This document shows, piece after piece, positions 8,689 through 15,955 of a DNA stretch of 33,130 nt. This stretch comes from Leptolinea sp. UBA5203. Its GTDB lineage: Bacteria > Chloroflexota > Anaerolineae > Anaerolineales > Anaerolineaceae. The notes beneath the pieces are model-generated. The model was not told the DNA's origin and did not search any database. It worked only from the letters and a program-made list of their open reading frames with translations. Location of the stretch: contig DHVR01000047.1 of NCBI GenBank assembly GCA_002412765.1, positions 1 through 33,130 on the forward strand, in the 5' to 3' direction. The position numbers and the translations under genes were made by a program. Each line of letters begins with the position of its first letter. Positions within the stretch are counted from its first letter, which is position 1.

Positions 8689-8749
8689 GGGCAAAGCATT
8701 CGTCGGAAAGGACTGATGTTTGAAGTCGTTCCGAATGCTTGGCCCCTAC
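8689..8749. repeat. Palindrome C, AGCATTCG arms, GCCCCTAC end
   Basis: The left arm GGGCAAAGCATTCGTCGGAA (8689-8708) pairs with the right arm TTCCGAATGCTTGGCCCC (8729-8746), with a TC bulge and one A/G mismatch. The right edge reads GCCCCTAC (8742-8749). That is the inverse of the GTAGGGGC that opens palindrome B, so B and C together also form one 174-bp structure. Confidence 0.75.
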
Positions 8750-8840
8750 GGCGAATGACGAAAATCCCAATTTGATTTTTGAAATTCCCTTAAAAATAGA
8801 AGAATGTGCAATGGAAAATCACCATTTCCCGATAATTGCC

Positions 8841-8897
8841 TGTAGGGGTAGGTTTTTGAAAGCATCCATAATGGACTTGGCATATAAAACCTACCCC
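8841..8897. repeat. Palindrome D, GGGGTAGGTTTT arms
   Basis: GGGGTAGGTTTT (8845-8856) and AAAACCTACCCC (8886-8897) are exact reverse complements over 12 bp, separated by 29 nt. It is preceded by TGTA, as in palindrome B (TGTAGGGG), but the arm sequence is entirely different. Confidence 0.75.
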
Positions 8898-8986
8898 AAA
8901 TTTGCTGTATTATGCGCTGGTTCAAAGATCGCAAATACCTTACTTAACTAGATAGACATGAATTATCATCATATATTTCTTAAATC

Positions 8987-8999
8987 ATAGCAGGGGCGA
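8987..8999. repeat. Half-element ATAGCAGGGGCGA
   Basis: An exact copy of the 13-mer at 8488-8500 that opens palindrome A. No complementary right arm follows; the tsaC stop codon begins at 9005-9003. It looks like a truncated or partial family member. Confidence 0.6.
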
Positions 9000-9002
9000 A
9001 AA

Positions 9003-9617
9003 CTATTTCAGTACTTTGAAAATCTCACTGGACGGGATGACCCCTTCGCGCAAGATTTTAATTTCTTTAGCGCTGCAATCGACGACGGTGGAAGGGACAT
9101 CTCCGGCAGTGGGGCCGTCATCAAGATACAAGTCCACCCCATACTCAAGCTGTTTCAACACATCCGCAATGCTGGTTGGGTTGGCTCCCCCTGAGATATT
9201 GGCGGAGGTGGTGGCAAGCGGCCCGCATTGCTGCATTAACTGCAATACAAACTCATGGTTGGGCATGCGGATGCCCACCGTGTCATAGTCCGAGAGATTT
9301 TTTGGCAGGTTTAGTTTCTTGGGGAGAATGATGGTTAGTCCGCCGGGCCAAAACGCTTGAATCAAGCGCTGGGCAGCGGGGGGGATCTCCCTGGCGACAA
9401 ATTCCAATTGATCCAATGCGCCAATCAAAATTGGCAGGGCTTTTTCTTTGCCGCGATTTTTGAGTTCATAGAGTTTTTCTATGGCTTCTGCTTTATCATA
9501 GCGCACGGAAACGCCGTAGACTGTATCGGTGGGAATGACGACGACCCCATTCTTTAAAAAGGTTTGTTGGGCAGTCTGGATGATGTTGGGTAGGGTTGTG
9601 GAAAGAATTCGTGACAT
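9003..9617 (-). CDS. tsaC: L-threonylcarbamoyladenylate synthase, TsaC/Sua5/YrdC family
   Basis: Makes threonylcarbamoyl-AMP from threonine, bicarbonate and ATP, the first step in the t6A37 modification of ANN-decoding tRNAs in the cytosol. At 204 residues it is the short TsaC/YrdC form without the Sua5 C-terminal domain. Visible family blocks are VIPTDTVYGVSV near residue 25, the basic patch LKNRGKEKALPILIG, TTSANISGGANPTS in the middle, and the end segment STVVDCSAKEIKILREGVI. The start is ATG 9617, with AGGAT upstream. It is the last gene of prfA-prmC-tsaC, 21 nt after prmC; the same order is common in Firmicutes and other bacteria and supports both name and operon. Identity is secure; the choice of symbol (tsaC or sua5/ywlC) is convention. 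Confidence 0.93.
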   Translation of the reverse strand: MSRILSTTLPNIIQTAQQTFLKNGVVVIPTDTVYGVSVRYDKAEAIEKLYELKNRGKEKALPILIGALDQLEFVAREIPPAAQRLIQAFWPGGLTIILPKKLNLPKNLSDYDTVGIRMPNHEFVLQLMQQCGPLATTSANISGGANPTSIADVLKQLEYGVDLYLDDGPTAGDVPSTVVDCSAKEIKILREGVIPSSEIFKVLK

Positions 9618-9638
9618 GATCTGTATCCTATAACTGAA

Positions 9639-10505
9639 TCAGTGGCTTTTGTTTTGCCTTAGATTAACGGCTGGGTCGGGTAGGATTGGATTCTCGATGA
9701 CCAGAAAACGATCCCGTTCCGTCAGGTCGGGTTGAATGCGGATTTGGGCTTTAGGAAAGGCTGCTTGGGCAGCCGACAGGGCAATAGGAGCGTGCGTATC
9801 ATCCATTTCAAAGATCATAAACGGGATGGGGTAGGTTTTGAGCATGGTAAGCAATCTTGTGATGAGGGCAAATCCGTCCTCTCCACCGGCGAGAGCCAGG
9901 GTGGGTTCATGTTGGGCAACCGGCAGATGAGCCAGTCGGCTTTTCGGAATATAGGGGAGATTGGCACATAAAAAATCGGGCGCTGGCCTATCGGATGGGA
10001 ACAAGTCTGCTTGAATAAAATCAATTTGTTGCGTCACCTGATGGCGAGTTGCATTTTCCTGGGCGATGAGCAAGGCTTGCGTGGAAATATCTATGGCTGT
10101 CATGCTTATATCGGGCCGTTGCTTGCATAAGGTGATGGCAATGCAGCCCGAGCCGGTGCCGATATCCATACCATGACGAGCTTCTGGATGGACACTCAGC
10201 CAATTCAGCGTAAGTTCGATAAGTCGCTCGGTTTCCGGCCGGGGGATAAGCACATTGGGGTTGACCAAAAACTCCAGGCCAAAAAACTCTTGTTTTCCAA
10301 GAAGGTAAGGTAAAGGCTCGCCTTTTAACAGACGAGCCAATAAATGATCCAATTCATTTTGTTGTTGAGATTCGAGCAGGTGATCCTCATGGGTGATCAA
10401 CCAGGTGCGCGGTTTTTGCAGGACATGCGCAGCAATTAATTGCACTTCCAGGTTAGGCGCATCACTGACCAGAGCTACCTGCGGGATGGCAGCGGAAATC
10501 CACAT
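9639..10505 (-). CDS. prmC: Peptide chain release factor N5-glutamine methyltransferase PrmC
   Basis: A SAM-dependent methyltransferase that methylates the Gln of the GGQ motif in release factors, raising their activity. The 288 residues have the small helical N-terminal substrate domain (1-90), the IPRPETERLIE block before the SAM fold, motif I DIGTGSGCIAI (114-124), an acidic AIDIS after beta-2, and the catalytic tetrapeptide at 182-185. That tetrapeptide is N-L-P-Y here instead of the usual N-P-P-Y. Length fits the family. It lies directly downstream of prfA, its substrate, 18 nt after the prfA stop. The best ribosome-site candidate (AAGGAG at the prfA end) is about 21 nt before the ATG, so translation may depend on coupling to prfA. 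Confidence 0.93.
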   Translation of the reverse strand: MWISAAIPQVALVSDAPNLEVQLIAAHVLQKPRTWLITHEDHLLESQQQNELDHLLARLLKGEPLPYLLGKQEFFGLEFLVNPNVLIPRPETERLIELTLNWLSVHPEARHGMDIGTGSGCIAITLCKQRPDISMTAIDISTQALLIAQENATRHQVTQQIDFIQADLFPSDRPAPDFLCANLPYIPKSRLAHLPVAQHEPTLALAGGEDGFALITRLLTMLKTYPIPFMIFEMDDTHAPIALSAAQAAFPKAQIRIQPDLTERDRFLVIENPILPDPAVNLRQNKSH

Positions 10506-10523
10506 GCGTAGCGTGTACGTAGC

Positions 10524-11588
10524 CTACTCCTTGTCCGATGTCCCCAAGCGTTCAGTCTCTTCCTGCAAGGTCAGTTCATTGATAAAATCATCAATTTCAC
10601 CGTCCAGGACGGCACTGATATTAAAGGACGAGTAGTTGATGCGGTGATCCGTGATTCTGGATTGCGGAAAATTGTAGGTGCGAATTTTCTCGGATCGTTC
10701 CCCCGTTCCAACCTGGGACCGGCGATGGGCTTCCCGTTCCGATTGGCGTTTTTCTTCTTCCTGGGCATATAATCGTGCTCGCAAAATTCCCAGTGCACGC
10801 AGCTTGTTTTGCAATTGGGATCGTTCGTCCTGGCAGGCTACCACTAATCCAGTGGGCAGATGGGTGATGCGCACGGCTGTGGAGTTTTTTTGAACGGATT
10901 GTCCGCCTGCACCGGCAGATTTGTATACATCAATTTTGATGTCCGTTTCCGGAATTTGAATATCCACATCCGCAACTTCGGCCATCACCGCCACGGTAAT
11001 GGTGGAGGTATGAATGCGTCCGGAGGATTCCGTACTGGGAACCCGTTGGACACGATGAACACCGGATTCATATTTAAGTTTTGAATAAGCCCCGCTGCCT
11101 TTAATTAAGAAAATGACTTCTTTATAACCACCAATTCCGGTTTCATTTTCGGAGAGGACCTCCACCTTCCAGGTATGGCGCTCCGCATAGCGGCAGTATA
11201 AGCGGAATAAATCCGCGGCAAACAGGGCGGCTTCGTCTCCGCCCGTTCCAGCGCGGATTTCCATGATGACGTTTTTCTCATCCCGCGGGTCTTTTGGCAC
11301 CAACAGCGAGCGTAATTTCTTTTCAAGTTCTTGAATATTGGATTTTTGTTCCGTAATTTCAACTTCCGCCATTTGCCGCATTTCTTCATCATCTGAATCG
11401 CGCAAAATCTCAGCTTCCTCAAGCGCCTTCTGAGCGCGCTCGTACGCTGTGGCAGTTTGAATAATAGGTTCAAGCTCGGATCGTTCTTTGGCCAATTCGG
11501 CAACTTTTTGATAGTCCACAAGGTTGGATTCAAGGGCCATGGTGACTTCTTCAAAGTGTTGGCGTATGTGTTGAATTTTCTCGCGCAT
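10524..11588 (-). CDS. prfA: Peptide chain release factor 1
   Basis: RF1 ends translation at UAA and UAG. The 354-residue protein is normal length. The stop-codon recognition tripeptide is P184-S185-T186 (PxT, the RF1 type, not the SPF of RF2), in HRVQRVPSTESSGRIHTS. The catalytic GGQ is at 228-230 in GAGGQSVQKNSTAVRITHLP. The N-terminal coiled-coil domain and the IRAGTGGDEAALFAADL block of domain 2 are both present. It leads the minus-strand prfA-prmC-tsaC operon, with a likely promoter at about 11642-11650 in the spacer shared with cydA. The protein ends LGTSDKE just before prmC. Confidence 0.96.
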   Translation of the reverse strand: MREKIQHIRQHFEEVTMALESNLVDYQKVAELAKERSELEPIIQTATAYERAQKALEEAEILRDSDDEEMRQMAEVEITEQKSNIQELEKKLRSLLVPKDPRDEKNVIMEIRAGTGGDEAALFAADLFRLYCRYAERHTWKVEVLSENETGIGGYKEVIFLIKGSGAYSKLKYESGVHRVQRVPSTESSGRIHTSTITVAVMAEVADVDIQIPETDIKIDVYKSAGAGGQSVQKNSTAVRITHLPTGLVVACQDERSQLQNKLRALGILRARLYAQEEEKRQSEREAHRRSQVGTGERSEKIRTYNFPQSRITDHRINYSSFNISAVLDGEIDDFINELTLQEETERLGTSDKE

Positions 11589-11641
11589 CGGATGTTAACC
11601 TCAATCCAGGAATTTTCACTATAATACTAAGTAGAGCAGTA

Positions 11642-11670
11642 ATTATACCAGCCCTTCCGAATTTTTCGAA
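11642..11670 (-). promoter_or_regulatory. Likely promoter of prfA-prmC-tsaC
   Basis: On the minus strand the sequence reads TGGTATAAT (11650-11642), a perfect -10 with the extended TG element. A weak TTCGAA lies 17 nt upstream as a -35. The -10 is about 54 nt from the prfA ATG. The divergent spacer to cydA fits a start point here. Confidence 0.55.
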
Positions 11671-11775
11671 TCTTCTAACTAAATCGATATGTAATTAAAT
11701 TCACAAAAGTGTTAGAATATTTGAAATGCGATAAATAACCTAAAAAATAACCAAATAGCATCAAGGGAGAGAACC

Positions 11776-13146
11776 ATGAATTCTGTAGCACTTGCCCAAT
11801 GGCAATTTGCCGCAACATGCATTTATCACTTCTTTTTTGTTCCATTAACCTTGGGATTATCGGTTCTGGTTGCCATCATGGAAACCATCTATGTGAAAAC
11901 CGGAAATCCGGTCTACAAACAAATGACAAAGTTCTGGGGAAAGTTGTTTCTGATCAACTTTGCCATGGGCGTTGTGACCGGCATCGTGATGGAATTCCAG
12001 TTTGGGATGAACTGGTCAGAGTATTCCAGATTTGTCGGAGATATTTTTGGAGCTCCCCTGGCTCTGGAAGCATTGATTGCCTTTTTCCTGGAATCCACTT
12101 TTTTGGGCGTCTGGATTTTTGGGTGGGACAAACTATCAAAAAAGGTGCATGCCCTGGCGATTTGGTTAGTGGCGATTGGCTCTAACATATCCGCCTTATG
12201 GATTTTAATTGCCAACTCCTTCATGCAGCAGCCTGTCGGCTATGAAATTATCAATGGCCGTGCGGTGATGACCGATTTCTCTGCTCTGCTGACTAATCCC
12301 AATGTGTGGGTGCAGTTCCCTCATACGGTGTTCTCCGGGTTTACCACCGGGGCGATTTTTGTTATGGGGATCAGTGCTTATCACCTGTATCGTGGAAACC
12401 ACATTGATTTATTTAAACGTTCTCTATCGATCAGCAGTATCTTTGGTTTGATTGCTATTTTAGGGGTAATTGGGGTTGGACACAGTCAAGCGCAGCATAT
12501 GATTGAAACACAACCCATGAAAATGGCAGCAGCAGAAGCCTTGTGGGAAACCGAGGATCCGGCATCCTTTTCACTTATATCCATTGTGGATGAGCAGAAA
12601 ATGCAGGATGTGGTATCCATTCGCATTCCGAACGCTTTGAGCTTTCTCGCATACAACCGCTTTACCGGCGAAGTGAAAGGGATTAATGATTTGCAGGCGG
12701 AATTTGAAGCAAAGTATGGTCCAGGGGATTATGTTCCACCGGTAACTTTAAATTATTGGACTTTTCGCTTCATGGTTGGCTCCGGCTTCCTCATGTTCCT
12801 TATTTTTGCGCTCTTTCTCTACTTTCAATTTCGGAAAATACCTTATGAGAAGGGTAAACTGCTTAAATATCTGCCTTTTGCCATCATTTTGCCTTATGTA
12901 GCCAATACCTCGGGCTGGATGCTGACTGAAATTGGCCGGCAACCCTGGGTGGTTTATGGCTTGATGAAGGTAGAGGACGCTGTTTCTCCGAGTGTGAGTG
13001 CCGGCATGGTACTGACCAGTTTGATAGGGTTTGTTTTGTTATATGGCATTTTGATGTTCGCAGATGTTTATCTCCTTGTAAAATATGCGAAAGCCGGACC
13101 TATTGACGGGGATAAACCGATTGACGATAAAGCACACTGGGAATAG
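11776..13146 (+). CDS. cydA: Cytochrome bd ubiquinol/menaquinol oxidase subunit I
   Basis: Subunit I carries the three haems and the quinol site of the high-affinity bd oxidase in the membrane. The 456 residues show the known ligands by position and context: H18 (IYHFFFVPL, haem b595/d region), H183 (QFPHTVFSG) and M333 with R331 (FRFMVGSG) for haem b558, the proton-path acids E98 and E106 (ALEALIAFFLE), and the quinol-site pair K249/E254 in MKMAAAEALWETE. It is shorter than the E. coli protein because the Q-loop after residue 255 is short, so it belongs to the short-Q-loop (Bacillus/CIO-like) type. The ribosome site AAGGGAGAG is upstream of ATG 11776. cydB follows after 9 nt, and the assembly exporter cydDC is upstream at 2589-6058. 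Confidence 0.96.
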   Translation: MNSVALAQWQFAATCIYHFFFVPLTLGLSVLVAIMETIYVKTGNPVYKQMTKFWGKLFLINFAMGVVTGIVMEFQFGMNWSEYSRFVGDIFGAPLALEALIAFFLESTFLGVWIFGWDKLSKKVHALAIWLVAIGSNISALWILIANSFMQQPVGYEIINGRAVMTDFSALLTNPNVWVQFPHTVFSGFTTGAIFVMGISAYHLYRGNHIDLFKRSLSISSIFGLIAILGVIGVGHSQAQHMIETQPMKMAAAEALWETEDPASFSLISIVDEQKMQDVVSIRIPNALSFLAYNRFTGEVKGINDLQAEFEAKYGPGDYVPPVTLNYWTFRFMVGSGFLMFLIFALFLYFQFRKIPYEKGKLLKYLPFAIILPYVANTSGWMLTEIGRQPWVVYGLMKVEDAVSPSVSAGMVLTSLIGFVLLYGILMFADVYLLVKYAKAGPIDGDKPIDDKAHWE

Positions 13147-13155
13147 GAGTCAGAA

Positions 13156-14172
13156 ATGGATCTACGAATTTTATGGTTTGTATTAATTGCTGTCCTCTAC
13201 ATCGGTTATTTTGTATTGGAAGGCTTCGATTTTGGTGTAGGCATGCTTCTACCTTTCTTATCCAAAAATGATACAAAACGTCGTATGGTGATCAATTCCA
13301 TTGGACCCCATTGGGATGGCAACGAAGTATGGTTGATTACAGCCGGCGGCGCCACTTTTGCTGCTTTCCCCCATTGGTATGCTACGCTTTTCAGCGGCTT
13401 TTATTTACCTTTATTCTTGATGCTGGTTGGTTTGATATTACGCGGTGTGGCCTTGGAATTTCGAAGTAAGGATGAAAATCGCACCTGGCGCAGTTTCTGG
13501 GATTGGGCGATCTGCATTGGCAGCTTTATCCCGGCACTCTTGTGGGGTGTCGCTCTGGCGAACTTTTTACGAGGCGTCCCAATTGATGCGAACATGCAAT
13601 ATGTAGGCGGATTCTGGAATTTACTAAACCCCTTTGCTTTATTGGCCGGTGTGGTTAGTGTAATGGCATTCCTAATCCATGGAGCCATGTTCCTGACCTT
13701 AAAACTTTCAGGGGAGTTGGTAAAGAAGGCCCGCCGGATTGCTAATCGTCTCTGGTGGCCATTAGTAGTCCTCTTTCTTGCCTTGATTGTCTTTAATTAT
13801 TTTGATACCGATGGATATGTACAATCCGGATTCCTTCCGTTTTTCTTAGGAATCCTTTCCTGGCTGGTTCTTGCCACAGTGGGTTGGTGGATGAAGAAAA
13901 CCAAAGACGGTTTGGCCTTTGGAATGACCTCCCTATCCATCTTTCTGGCGATTGCCGCTGTCTTTGCGCAGTTATTTCCACGGGTACTGATTTCCAGTTT
14001 GAATCCGGAATGGAGTTTGACCGTCTTTAACGCAGCCAGCGGTGAAAACACCCTTAAAGTGATGACCACGGTAGTTATGTTCATGCTTCCCGTGGTATTA
14101 GCTTACCAGGCCTGGTCCTATTGGATTTTCAGAAAACGAATCTCACAGAATCCAAAAGAACTGGAATATTAG
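13156..14172 (+). CDS. cydB: Cytochrome bd oxidase subunit II
   Basis: Subunit II of cytochrome bd, a membrane protein that pairs with CydA and stabilises the haem centre. The 338 residues match the family, starting with LRILWFVLIAVLYIGYFVLEGFDFGVGML and the block GPHWDGNEVWLITAGGATFAAFP, which is the family hallmark. About eight or nine membrane helices are visible. AGGAG precedes ATG 13156 and the gap from cydA is 9 nt, so the pair is one operon. I see no small CydX/CydS-like frame in the 86 nt after it. Confidence 0.95.
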   Translation: MDLRILWFVLIAVLYIGYFVLEGFDFGVGMLLPFLSKNDTKRRMVINSIGPHWDGNEVWLITAGGATFAAFPHWYATLFSGFYLPLFLMLVGLILRGVALEFRSKDENRTWRSFWDWAICIGSFIPALLWGVALANFLRGVPIDANMQYVGGFWNLLNPFALLAGVVSVMAFLIHGAMFLTLKLSGELVKKARRIANRLWWPLVVLFLALIVFNYFDTDGYVQSGFLPFFLGILSWLVLATVGWWMKKTKDGLAFGMTSLSIFLAIAAVFAQLFPRVLISSLNPEWSLTVFNAASGENTLKVMTTVVMFMLPVVLAYQAWSYWIFRKRISQNPKELEY

Positions 14173-14194
14173 GCATCTGAACATCCATTCTCCA

Positions 14195-14223
14195 TTTACG
14201 GAAGCGCTAAGCTGGCATAAAAT
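14195..14223 (+). promoter_or_regulatory. Likely promoter of ridA
   Basis: TTTACG (14195-14200) and TAAAAT (14218-14223) are 17 nt apart, about 35 nt before the ridA ATG. This would let ridA be read separately from cydAB, though read-through is also possible. Confidence 0.5.
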
Positions 14224-14258
14224 GAGAGAAGATCAAATTCATAATTTAGGAGAGTGAT

Positions 14259-14642
14259 ATGGCAAAGAAGGTTATTACGACCAACAAAGCACCCAAAGCC
14301 ATCGGGCCGTATTCCGCAGGCATCCAGGTCAATGGCTTTGTTTATACATCCGGACAATTGGGCATGGATCCTGAGACAGGTGTCATTGTTGAAGGTGGTG
14401 TTGAAGCTGAAACCAAACGGGCTCTGGAAAATTTGAAAGCTATTTTGGAGGCCGGTGGGTCAGAACTTGGAAATGTGGTTAAAACGACGGTTTTCTTACG
14501 CGATATGAACGATTTTGCAAAAATGAACGCAGTATATGAAACCTTTTTCTCGGAACAACCCCCAGCACGCTCTGCCGTTCAGGTAGCGGCATTACCCAGG
14601 GGCGCCGCAGTGGAAATTGAGGCGGTCGCTTTATCAAACTAA
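14259..14642 (+). CDS. ridA: RidA-family reactive enamine/imine deaminase
   Basis: RidA hydrolyses reactive 2-aminoacrylate-type enamines/imines released by PLP enzymes, protecting other PLP enzymes. The 127-residue protein is full length for this trimeric cytosolic family (YjgF/YER057c/UK114). Visible marks are APKAIGPYSAGI near the start, the YTSGQLGMDPETG loop, the catalytic arginine R104 in PPARSAVQVAALP, and the E119-I-E121 end motif. The ribosome site TTTAGGAGAG precedes ATG 14259. It has its own likely promoter and a strong hairpin 79 nt downstream, so it may be a single-gene unit. A PLP enzyme of the D-cysteine desulfhydrase type is encoded 7 kb away; any link is only a guess. Confidence 0.93.
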   Translation: MAKKVITTNKAPKAIGPYSAGIQVNGFVYTSGQLGMDPETGVIVEGGVEAETKRALENLKAILEAGGSELGNVVKTTVFLRDMNDFAKMNAVYETFFSEQPPARSAVQVAALPRGAAVEIEAVALSN

Positions 14643-14720
14643 AATTGGAATCCTGAAATAAATCCTGTATGATGATTTAATGGGTTTCCGAGCTTAGGAA
14701 TTGAATAGTTTGATACACCT

Positions 14721-14751
14721 AAACATCCAGTAGAATTTCTGCTGGATGTTT
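14721..14751. terminator. Strong hairpin, possible ridA terminator
   Basis: AAACATCCAGTAGAA (14721-14735) pairs with TTCTGCTGGATGTTT (14737-14751) with one G/T pair; the innermost bases must open as a loop, leaving about 13 bp. A short T-run is part of the stem end (GTTTGATT) but no long U-tract follows. It lies 79 nt past the ridA stop and before the polysaccharide operon, a plausible termination site. Confidence 0.5.
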
Positions 14752-14926
14752 GATTGACTGGCTTTATGCTTGTCTATCATTCTGGGTTTTAAAGGATTCG
14801 ATGAAACGGTACCTCTCTACGCTATGAACTAAAACACATGATGGTAAAATATGGGTAGTGAGTTTGTTCTGGAAGGGGAAGAGATTTCTCAAGCGGTAAC
14901 GAAAAACATGGAAGGAAGGTTTTTTT

Positions 14927-15955
14927 GTGACAACGGATCAAAACATTCTCGTCAGCGTCATTATTCCCTGTTATAACGAAGAAAAAACCATCGCGAAGGT
15001 ATTGCAGGCTCTTGCAGACCAAACCTATCCGATTTTAAACCTGGAAGTTCTGATAGCGGACGGCCTTTCTGAGGATCGTACCCGCAAAGAAATTGATCGT
15101 TTTTGCCAATTGCATCCTGAATTAAAAGTCAGCGTATTGGATAATACGAAGAAGACCATACCCTCTGGTGTGAACCTAGCCATTCAAGCAGCAGTTGGCG
15201 TGTATATTATCCGCATGGATGCGCATTCTGAACCGAATGAGAACTACATTCAGAAAACTGTCGAACTTCTCATAGCTGGAAAAGCTGATAATGTGGGCGG
15301 TGTATGGAAGATTCAGCCCTCCGCGGAAACCTGGGTTGCCCAATCCATTACCGCGGCAGCGTCCCATCCTTTTGGGGTTGGGGATGCCTTTTATCGTTTT
15401 GCCACCACCGGGCGCTATGTGGATACTGTGCCATTTGGGGGTATAAAAAGGGAGTTGATACAGAAAATTGGCCTCTATGATGAAACCCTGCTGAGCAATG
15501 AAGACTATGAATTCAATACCAGAATTCGAGCGCAAGGTGGAAAAATTTGGCTGGATCCGGAAATTCAATCCAATTATTATGCGAGGGAGAATTTCAAACA
15601 ATTAGCTGTACAATATTGGCGCTATGGCTACTGGAAATTTCAAATGTTAAGGCGCTACCCTGATTCACTTAAACTTCGCCAGGCCTTACCACCAGTTTTT
15701 GTCCTCAGTCTACTGGGTCTTGGAATGCTTTCGCTCTTTTGTCTGCCGGCACGCTGGCTGCTTGGTGGTGAGTTATTGCTTTATTTTCTGGTATTATTAG
15801 GTGGATCGATCACGGAGGTGCTCAAACGTAAGCAAGGTTTCTTGCTGTTTGGTATGCCTCTTGCAATCTTAATTATGCATACAGTTTGGGGCAGCGGTTT
15901 CCTTTTTAGTGGGCTGACCTCGTTTATCAGGAGAACAACAACCATTCATGGCTGA
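14927..15955 (+). CDS. ExoA-like family 2 glycosyltransferase
   Basis: A GT-A fold glycosyltransferase that likely adds a sugar from a nucleotide-sugar donor to a lipid-linked glycan at the inner face of the membrane. The 342 residues begin with the family 2 opening VSVIIPCYNEEKTIAKVLQAL, then a donor/metal motif D98-A-H100, then SNEDYEFNTRIRAQGG as the acidic catalytic region. The C-terminal part (about 245-335) has three hydrophobic spans. This layout resembles ExoA of succinoglycan synthesis. The start is GTG 14927 with GAAGGAAGG 7 nt upstream. It opens a run of seven genes that overlap or nearly touch; the next gene starts 8 nt before its stop. Confidence 0.85.
   Translation: MTTDQNILVSVIIPCYNEEKTIAKVLQALADQTYPILNLEVLIADGLSEDRTRKEIDRFCQLHPELKVSVLDNTKKTIPSGVNLAIQAAVGVYIIRMDAHSEPNENYIQKTVELLIAGKADNVGGVWKIQPSAETWVAQSITAAASHPFGVGDAFYRFATTGRYVDTVPFGGIKRELIQKIGLYDETLLSNEDYEFNTRIRAQGGKIWLDPEIQSNYYARENFKQLAVQYWRYGYWKFQMLRRYPDSLKLRQALPPVFVLSLLGLGMLSLFCLPARWLLGGELLLYFLVLLGGSITEVLKRKQGFLLFGMPLAILIMHTVWGSGFLFSGLTSFIRRTTTIHG

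Larger units (their letters stand above)
8458..9002. other. Repeat-dense non-coding region between convergent genes
   Basis: These 545 bases separate the vWA gene (plus) from tsaC (minus). Reading frames here are short, cross the repeats, and lack ribosome sites and recognisable domains. The stretch holds at least four palindromes and a half-element, all sharing an AGGGGC- or AGGGGT-type edge (8494-8517, 8576-8637, 8689-8749, 8841-8897, 8987-8999). The sequence between them is AT-rich and featureless. Confidence 0.8.

Noticed and set aside
8525..8951. Small frames on both strands in the repeat region
   Set aside because: They are made of palindrome arms, overlap each other on both strands and lack start signals.
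8458..9002. CRISPR array
   Set aside because: Repeats are palindromes with differing arms and irregular spacing, not constant direct repeats with even spacers, and no cas gene is near.
11700..11717. Possible Rex-type operator before cydA (TTCACAAAAGTGTTAGAA)
   Set aside because: Only half of it fits the Rex consensus, and the dyad is broken by two extra bases on one side; too weak to call.
14173..14258. CydX-like small subunit gene after cydB
   Set aside because: No short frame with a membrane helix and a ribosome site is present in this gap.
14754..14780. TTGACT ... TATCAT promoter for the polysaccharide operon
   Set aside because: The spacer is only 15 nt and the leader would be about 140 nt; possible but not supported well enough.
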